Made by a program: the position numbers and the translations under genes
From: Mesorhizobium sp. CA8
Lineage (GTDB): Bacteria > Pseudomonadota > Alphaproteobacteria > Rhizobiales > Rhizobiaceae
Length of the DNA: 64,000 bases
Direction of reading: 5' to 3'
Assembly: GCF_020164955.1 (NCBI RefSeq)
Contig: NZ_JAIUHG010000004.1
Coordinates: 124,001 to 188,000 of the forward strand
Shown: positions 58,986 through 64,000 of the stretch, in pieces
Position numbering within the stretch: the stretch's first letter is position 1
Layout: each line of letters begins with the position of its first letter
Notes under the pieces: generated by a model
The model's input: only the letters and a program-made list of their open reading frames with translations
What the model was told of the DNA's origin: nothing
The model's database searches: none

Positions 58986-59121
58986 GCAGTATGGAAATCA
59001 TTTCAGAGAGTTAAGTGAGTTAATGAGGCTGTTGAAGCCTTAACAAATGTGGCGAAAGCGCCTGGAGCGGTTCAACCTTCCATGGACGGAACACCCGTTT
59101 GAAAGCTTCCCTCGAATTGCT

Positions 59122-60105
59122 CTAGCTGTGCGCCTTGACGTTGAGCGTCTCCGGCACCGGCGTCAGCGGCCGGCGCTCGGTGAACCAGGCGACGAGATTG
59201 TCGACGCAGAGATCGGCCATGGCGCGGCGGGTGTGGACCGACGCCGAGCCGACATGCGGCAGAAGCGAGGCGTTGGGCGCGTCGAGCAGGGACTGCGGCA
59301 CCTTCGGCTCGTCGGCAAAGACGTCGAGCCCGGCGGCGGCGATGGCACCGCTCTTAAGAGCGCCGGCCAGCGCTGCCTCGTCCACCGTCGAGCCGCGGCC
59401 GATATTGACCAAGACGCCGTTCGAGCCCAGCGCCGACAGGACCTCGGCGTTGATCGCCTTCTCGGTGGAGGCGCCGCCCGGGGCAATGCAGATCAGCGTG
59501 TCGACGGCTTCGGCAAGCCCCTTCAAAGTGGCATGATATTCGTAAGCCAGGCCTTCGACCTTGCGGCGGTTGTGATAGGCGATCGGCAAGCCGAAGGCTT
59601 CGATGCGGCGGGCGACGGCACGGCCGATGCGGCCCATGCCGAAAATGCCGACGCTGCGGCCGCGCAAGGTAAGCCGGCTCAGGCGATAATTGCCCTTCTC
59701 CACCCAGTCGCCATCGCGCAGCCATTTCTCGGCGGCATAGAGCTCGCGCACGGTGTTGATCAAAAGACCAATAGCGGTGTCGGCGACCTCCTCGGTCAAA
59801 ACGTCGGGCGTGTTGGTGACCATGACGCCGCGCTTGGCCGCGTGATTGGCGTCGACCGAATCGTAGCCGACGCCGAAACTGGCGATGATCTCGAGATTGG
59901 GCAGCGCGTCGATCATTGCCGCGCTGATGCCTGCGTAGGAAGCAATGCCGCGCACCGTCGCGCGCATCTCGTCCGTGACCAGCGCAGGGTCGGCGCGTTC
60001 GATCCGCACAAGCTTGAACGCCTTGTCGATGCGGCCGACGGCATGGTCGTTGAAATCGCCCGGCACCAGGATGGCGACCGACAATTTTCCTTCGGCCCTG
60101 GTCAT
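59122..60105 (-). CDS. D-2-hydroxyacid dehydrogenase
   Basis: NAD(P)-dependent enzyme of 327 residues, like glyoxylate/hydroxypyruvate reductases. Rossmann motif VGIFGMGRIGRAVARRI; active-site Arg in NIGRGSTVDE replaced around by the family pattern, Glu in DVFADEPKVP and His in LLPHVGSAS. It also has SFGVGYDSVD for substrate binding. Start ATG overlaps the LacI-type stop by 4 bases, so the regulator and enzyme form an operon. Confidence 0.92.
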   Translation of the reverse strand: MTRAEGKLSVAILVPGDFNDHAVGRIDKAFKLVRIERADPALVTDEMRATVRGIASYAGISAAMIDALPNLEIIASFGVGYDSVDANHAAKRGVMVTNTPDVLTEEVADTAIGLLINTVRELYAAEKWLRDGDWVEKGNYRLSRLTLRGRSVGIFGMGRIGRAVARRIEAFGLPIAYHNRRKVEGLAYEYHATLKGLAEAVDTLICIAPGGASTEKAINAEVLSALGSNGVLVNIGRGSTVDEAALAGALKSGAIAAAGLDVFADEPKVPQSLLDAPNASLLPHVGSASVHTRRAMADLCVDNLVAWFTERRPLTPVPETLNVKAHS

Positions 60106-61124
60106 GCACGCTCCACCGGCTTGCCGGTCGACTGCCGCACATGCAGCTCCGGCTTGATCAGCTCCTGCGAGGGCCGCACCGCCTGTCCGTTCAATTTGTC
60201 GAGCAGGGCGCTCGCGGCGCGGCGGCCGACCTCGCGCTGACCGTTCCAGACCGTGGTCAGGGCCGGTGTCGCGATTGCCGCCTCCTCGAGATCGTCATAG
60301 CCGGTCACGGAGATATCGACGCCCGGCACGAGGCCGGCGCGGGCGATGCCGTTCATCAGCCCGATCGCGACCAGGTCGTTCCAGCAGCAGGCGGCGGTGG
60401 GCTTGTCCTTCAGCGCCAGAAACTGTCCCGCAGCCTCGAACCCTGCCTGCTTGGTGCGCGGCCCGGGAATGCGCCAGGACGGCTTCACCTCCAGGCCGGC
60501 CGTCTCCATCGCGTTGAGATAGCCCTGGTAGCGGTCTCGGCCGGTCGAGGTCTGGTCGGTGCCGCCGACCATGGCGATGCGCTTGTGGCCGAGCGAGATC
60601 AGGTGGTTGGTGGCAAGCGCGGTGCCATAAGCATCGTCGCCGCGGAACACCGGCACGTCGGCGCCGGCGACGGTGCGCGCGATCAGCACCGCCGGCAGGC
60701 CGTTCTCCTCGGCCATGATGATGTCCTTGGCCGGCGTGCCGATGGCCGGCGACATGATGACGCCGTCGGCGCCAAGCTGCAGCAGCGTGTCGATGAAGGT
60801 GCGCTGCTTTTCCAACTGGTCGTAATGGTTGGAGAGAATGAAGGTCTGGCGGCTGCGGTCGAGCTCGCTTTCGATCGAGCGCAGGATCTCGGCGAAGAAG
60901 GGGTTCATGATGTCGTGCACGACGACGCCGACAATGCCGGAGCGCGAGGTGCGCAACGAGGCGGCGCGGCGGTTGTAGATATAGCCGATGACGCGGGCAT
61001 GCTCCTTGATGCGCTCGCGCGTGGAGCCTGCGACCAGCGGGCTGTCGCGCAGCGCCAGCGATACCGTTGCCGTGGAGACGCCGAGCGCATCCGCGATCGT
61101 CGAAAGCTTGATCTTCTGTGCCAG
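60102..61124 (-). CDS. LacI-family regulator, apparent CTG start
   Basis: Regulator of 340 residues. N-terminal helix-turn-helix LSTIADALGVSTATVSLALR (residues 7-26), hinge YNRRAASLRTSRSGIVGVVV, then sugar-binding-like core. No ATG, GTG or TTG exists in frame between the upstream stop and this helix. The only usual-position start is CTG 61124 with GGGGAG 9 bases upstream, giving AQKIKLST. A start at an internal codon near 60956 would remove the DNA-binding domain. Overlaps the 2-hydroxyacid dehydrogenase start by 4 bases and probably controls that operon. Confidence 0.85.
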   Translation of the reverse strand: MAQKIKLSTIADALGVSTATVSLALRDSPLVAGSTRERIKEHARVIGYIYNRRAASLRTSRSGIVGVVVHDIMNPFFAEILRSIESELDRSRQTFILSNHYDQLEKQRTFIDTLLQLGADGVIMSPAIGTPAKDIIMAEENGLPAVLIARTVAGADVPVFRGDDAYGTALATNHLISLGHKRIAMVGGTDQTSTGRDRYQGYLNAMETAGLEVKPSWRIPGPRTKQAGFEAAGQFLALKDKPTAACCWNDLVAIGLMNGIARAGLVPGVDISVTGYDDLEEAAIATPALTTVWNGQREVGRRAASALLDKLNGQAVRPSQELIKPELHVRQSTGKPVERA

Positions 61125-61190
61125 CGCCCTTCGCTCCCCAGGGTCTTTAAATTGTTTAAATTCGGCCTTATGCCATCGATCGGGAGCAAA

Positions 61191-62132
61191 TCAAAGTTTT
61201 TTCGCCAGCGCCTCGGCCTCGGTGTCGAGCGAGGCGGAGTTGCGGACGCGAAGCCGGTGCTCGCGGTGGATGATGTAGAGCCCGCTCGCAACGATGATCA
61301 CAGCGCCCAGCAAGGTCCAGCGGTCGGGGAATTGGTGGAAGATCAGCCAGCCGGAGATGATCATCCACACCATCTGCGAATAGGGGAAAGGCGCCAACTG
61401 CGTCGTGGTTGCCAGGCGATAGGCCCGGACCAGCAGATAGTGGCTGCCGGCGCCGAAGACGCCCAGCATCAAGACGACGAACCATTGAAAGCCGCCGTGG
61501 GGCAGCGCGGGCGCGAAGGCAAGCATCGGGGCCAGCAGCACCGACGGCGCCAGCGCCGAGAACAATATCAGGCTCTCGGATGTCTCCGTCGAGGACATGC
61601 GCCGCGTCATGATGACGTAAAAGCTGTTCGACAGCATCGAGCCCAGCGCGAAGAGATGGCCAATACCGAACACGCCGACGCCGGGCCTAGTGATGATGAG
61701 CACGCCGACAAAGCCGGTGAGGATCGCGAGCCAGCGCCGCCAGCCGGCCCATTCGCCGAGCAGCGGGCCGGCAAGGGCGGTGATGACCATCGGGCCGAAG
61801 AAATAGATCGAGGTGGTCTCGGCGAGCTGCAGCGTCCTCAGCGCCAGGATGTTGAACATGGTCGAGCCGAAAAGCATGCAGCCGCGCAATATATGCGCCG
61901 GCAGGTTGTTGGCGCGAAAACGCGCCGGCTCGCGCCAGCCGCGCAGGAAGAGGCCGACCAGCAGGACATGGACCGCGAAGCGGGCCCAGGCGACGATCAG
62001 CGCCGAGACGCCGGCCAGCACCAGATATTTGCTGGAGGTGTCAAGAAAGGTGAAGCAGACATAGACGCAGAGCATCAGAAGCATCGCCGCGGGCGGCGTT
62101 GCGCTGTCTTCGTTGTTTTTGGGAATGCTCAA
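61191..62132 (-). CDS. EamA/DMT-family transporter
   Basis: Ten-span membrane protein of 313 residues in the drug/metabolite transporter superfamily. It consists of two EamA repeats: FTFLDTSSKYLVLAGVSALI in the first and ALGSMLSNSFYVIMTRRMSS in the second. LRTLQLAETTSIYFFGPMVI is the usual line before span 4. Members export or import small metabolites; this one's substrate is unknown. 66 bases before the LacI-type gene, same strand. Confidence 0.9.
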   Translation of the reverse strand: MSIPKNNEDSATPPAAMLLMLCVYVCFTFLDTSSKYLVLAGVSALIVAWARFAVHVLLVGLFLRGWREPARFRANNLPAHILRGCMLFGSTMFNILALRTLQLAETTSIYFFGPMVITALAGPLLGEWAGWRRWLAILTGFVGVLIITRPGVGVFGIGHLFALGSMLSNSFYVIMTRRMSSTETSESLILFSALAPSVLLAPMLAFAPALPHGGFQWFVVLMLGVFGAGSHYLLVRAYRLATTTQLAPFPYSQMVWMIISGWLIFHQFPDRWTLLGAVIIVASGLYIIHREHRLRVRNSASLDTEAEALAKKL

Positions 62133-62274
62133 GGTCGGGCCGAAGGAAGATAGACGTTACCCTTCTGCGGCAATCGCCGCTTGCCAGCAAGCCAAAAGCG
62201 ACTGGCCCAACAAGCGCTTCGGACAGGCTTAGAGCGGATTGCCGTCGGCGATTGGCTTGAACGGTTCTCGCGGG

Positions 62275-62454
62275 TCGTCATCCACGGGCGGAGCAGGGAG
62301 CGAAGCGACGCGGCGCAGACCCGAGGATCCATGCCGTTACATCGACGCTCCACCAACGGTGCAAATTCTGCTCCGTTGCAAACTTCGGCGAAGGTCACGG
62401 CATGGATCCTTGGGTCTTCGCTCCGCTTCGCGTCGCTACGCCCAAGGATGACGA
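62275..62454. repeat. 180-base imperfect palindromic intergenic repeat
   Basis: Outer TCGTCATCC (62275-62283) pairs with GGATGACGA (62446-62454). An inner 20-base arm, GACCCGAGGATCCATGCCGT (62318-62337), pairs with 62397-62416 with one mismatch. It occupies most of the 369-base gap between the EamA and DUF2000 genes. It is probably a dispersed repeat. The remainder of the gap shows no coding frame with family character. Confidence 0.75.
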
Positions 62455-62501
62455 AGTTGGCGAGGTAGCTGCCAATCTCGAACGTTCAAGATGGTATAAA
62501 A

Positions 62502-62909
62502 TCAGCCATGCATGCGAGCGCCCTTGGTGATCTTGTCGACGAGCTTTTTCTCGCCGCGCATAGCGATCCCGACGACCCTGGCATCGTCCGGCGCGAATTC
62601 GGCGAAGACGGCGCGGTTGGCGAGGTCGTGCCCGGTCGAAAACATCTCCTCGATATAGGCGGACGTCGTGACGCCGCGCTCCAATGCCCGGCGATGGATC
62701 GTGCCCAGCGTCGCGGCGTCGGCCGACAGGACGATGACCGGCTGGATCGACATCGGGTTGTAGCGGTTGCCGGCGCGGTCGCGATACGGCTCGCCGATGA
62801 TCTCGGGGAACTGCGCGACGATGCCGCTGGTCAGGAACGCGGTGACGTTGAGCTTCTGCCACACCGGCAGATCCTCTCTGAGGACAATTGCAATTTTCGT
62901 ATCGAACAC
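62502..62909 (-). CDS. DUF2000-family protein
   Basis: Protein of 135 residues. FDTKIAIVLREDLPVWQKLN at the N-terminus, GEPYRDRAGNRYNPM and TTSAYIEEMFSTGHD are family lines. Fold resembles peptidyl-tRNA hydrolase II; function unknown. GTG 62909 is chosen as it gives the usual MFDTKIAI start, with GGAG 11 bases away; TTG 62912 and ATG 62936 are possible. Divergent from an AraC regulator. Confidence 0.82.
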   Translation of the reverse strand: MFDTKIAIVLREDLPVWQKLNVTAFLTSGIVAQFPEIIGEPYRDRAGNRYNPMSIQPVIVLSADAATLGTIHRRALERGVTTSAYIEEMFSTGHDLANRAVFAEFAPDDARVVGIAMRGEKKLVDKITKGARMHG

Positions 62910-62954
62910 CAAGATTGAGACTCCGAAATGGCCCATGACGGGCGGAACAAGGCG

Positions 62955-63815
62955 ATGGCGCAGGCTCTAGGCGCGGAAGCGCAGGAAGGTCTTGAACGTT
63001 CGTGCGCGGATGCGGCCGATGGCGATCGCATCGTTTCGGCGCTGGGCGGGCTTGGCCTCGAACGCATCGAAGCTCGATTCCGCGGCAACGCCTTCGAGCT
63101 CCACCGGCACGACACCTACGCGATCGGCGTGACCTTGCATGGCGTGCAGCGCTTCCATTATCGCGGCGCGCTGCAACACAGCCTGCCGGGCAAGGTGATC
63201 GTGCTGCACCCCGACGAATTGCACGATGGCGGCGCCGGAACGGAAGACGGGCTGCGCTACCGGATCCTTTACCTGGAGCCGTCCCTGCTGCTCGACTGCC
63301 TTGATGGCGAAGCGCTGCCTTTCGTGCGCGACGCCGTGGTCGACGATCCGGCGCTGCGGGACACGCTGCTCTCGGCGCTGGGGCCGCTGGACGAAGAACT
63401 CGGCGACCTTTTCGTGGCGGATTTCGTTGCGCAACTGGCGCAACAGCTGAAACGCCATTCCGGACAGCCGGCAAAATCCACGGGCAAGACCGCATGGCGG
63501 GCGGCGGCGCTTGCCCGCGACTATCTGGAGGAGAATGCCGAACGGGCGGTGCATTCCGATGAGCTGGAGGCCGTTACCGGCCTCGACCGCTACGCGCTGT
63601 CGCGCCATTTTCGCGCCACTTATTCGACCAGCCCGCATCGCTTCCTGTTGATGCGCCGGCTGCAAAAGGCGCGGCGCATGATCGCCGAGGGCGAGCCACT
63701 GGCGGAAATCGCCGCCGGCGCCGGCTTCAGCGACCAGAGCCATTTCAACCGCCATTTCAAGAAGGCATTCGGCATGACACCGGGGCGCTGGGCGGCGCTG
63801 GTGCGCGACGCGTAG
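62955..63815 (+). CDS. AraC-family transcriptional regulator
   Basis: Regulator of 286 residues. N-terminal cupin-like sensing domain (about 40-140: FELHRHDTYAIGVTLHGVQR, VIVLHPDELHDGG) and C-terminal double helix-turn-helix (about 185-286: VTGLDRYALSRHFRATYSTS, IAAGAGFSDQSHFNRHFKKA). ATG 62955 is preferred; ATG 62928 is also open but would overlap the 5' region of the divergent DUF2000 gene. It probably controls that gene. Confidence 0.9.
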   Translation: MAQALGAEAQEGLERSCADAADGDRIVSALGGLGLERIEARFRGNAFELHRHDTYAIGVTLHGVQRFHYRGALQHSLPGKVIVLHPDELHDGGAGTEDGLRYRILYLEPSLLLDCLDGEALPFVRDAVVDDPALRDTLLSALGPLDEELGDLFVADFVAQLAQQLKRHSGQPAKSTGKTAWRAAALARDYLEENAERAVHSDELEAVTGLDRYALSRHFRATYSTSPHRFLLMRRLQKARRMIAEGEPLAEIAAGAGFSDQSHFNRHFKKAFGMTPGRWAALVRDA

Positions 63816-63856
63816 CGTCGTCGCTCAAGGGCGAGGCGTCCGGTGATGGCGTTCAG

Positions 63857-63938
63857 GCGCGATGCGCAGCATCGTCGCCGTTCCGCTAAACCGGCGATGC
63901 TTTGGTCCGCGGTTGCGCGACGATGCTGCGCATCGCGC
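63857..63938. repeat. Perfect 22-base inverted repeat after the araC-type gene
   Basis: Arms 63857-63878 and 63917-63938 are perfect reverse complements (centre of the arm: GATGCGCAGCATCGTCGC), 38 bases apart. No T run follows. It may be a dispersed intergenic repeat or mRNA end hairpin. Nothing coding was seen in 63816-64000. Confidence 0.8.
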
Positions 63939-64000
63939 TTGCGTTACTCGAGACGACGCCTGCGCGTCGCTCATTAATGGAAACGTTCTCGCGTTGCGCG

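Noticed and set aside
60141..62153. 670-codon plus-strand frame opposite the LacI and EamA genes
   Set aside because: Crosses two minus-strand genes and their gap; Arg/His/Gln-rich, no known domain.

Overview
The window is GC-rich chromosomal DNA that reads as a rhizobial alphaproteobacterium, most likely Mesorhizobium or a close relative in the Hyphomicrobiales. This rests on three things: the run TIGR02300 gene - aroA (CP4-like class II) - cmk - rpsA, transhydrogenase genes split as pntAa/pntAb/pntB, and several palindromic intergenic elements of rhizobial type. The species assignment is inference. No transposase, integrase, prophage or CRISPR array was seen. Gene density is high, and solute uptake plus small-molecule catabolism dominate.

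Layout. 1-6.1 kb: a family-1 sugar ABC transporter (ATPase cut by the window edge, two permeases, binding protein), facing an IclR regulator and a COG3618-type amidohydrolase/lactonase. 6.15-6.83 kb: a VapBC-like toxin-antitoxin pair. 7.0-14.7 kb: one long minus-strand operon running MaoC-like dehydratase, class III CoA-transferase, a binding-protein-like protein without signal peptide, a periplasmic sugar-binding protein, an ATPase split into two genes, and two ribose-type permeases. A beta-propeller lactonase gene faces it. 16-19.3 kb: lipoprotein, PEBP-like protein, basic DUF6496-like protein, Crp/Fnr regulator and two small related proteins. 19.46-24.4 kb: housekeeping block with tRNA-Ala(GGC), a TIGR02300 protein, aroA, cmk, a folded rpsA leader, and rpsA.

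24.4-33 kb: an SDR enzyme, then a divergent catabolic locus. Its minus arm carries a DDAH/arginine-deiminase-fold enzyme, a TetR regulator and a TPP-dependent decarboxylase. Its plus arm carries a basic-amino-acid-type ABC transporter and an Ldh2/DpkA-type dehydrogenase. The likely role is uptake and breakdown of an arginine-related guanidino compound. 33.3-43 kb: NDUFA9-like protein, cytochrome P450, flavin reductase, gyrB, pntB/pntAb/pntAa, aa3-oxidase subunit IV and a 49-residue DUF3096 protein. 43-46.5 kb: a LuxI/FeeM-fold N-acyl synthase-like protein near a membrane GGDEF-EAL protein. 46.7-50.2 kb: a fused indolepyruvate ferredoxin oxidoreductase. 50.4-52.5 kb: a lipoprotein, a CGNR zinc-finger regulator and a lone LivH-type permease. 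52.7-57.5 kb: a 2-oxoacid/chloroaromatic-type TRAP transporter whose binding-protein gene lies in the opposite direction beyond a zinc alcohol dehydrogenase. 57.8-64 kb: a PuuD-like amidase, a probably frameshifted small secreted protein, a 2-hydroxyacid dehydrogenase with a LacI regulator that seems to start at CTG, an EamA-type exporter, and a DUF2000/AraC divergent pair.

The points most worth following up are the CoA-transferase/signal-less binding protein operon with its split ATPase, the folded rpsA leader, the FeeM-like synthase, the guanidino-compound locus, and an EPSP synthase of CP4 type carrying glycine at the position that decides glyphosate tolerance. All functions are inferred by reading the sequence; no database search was run.
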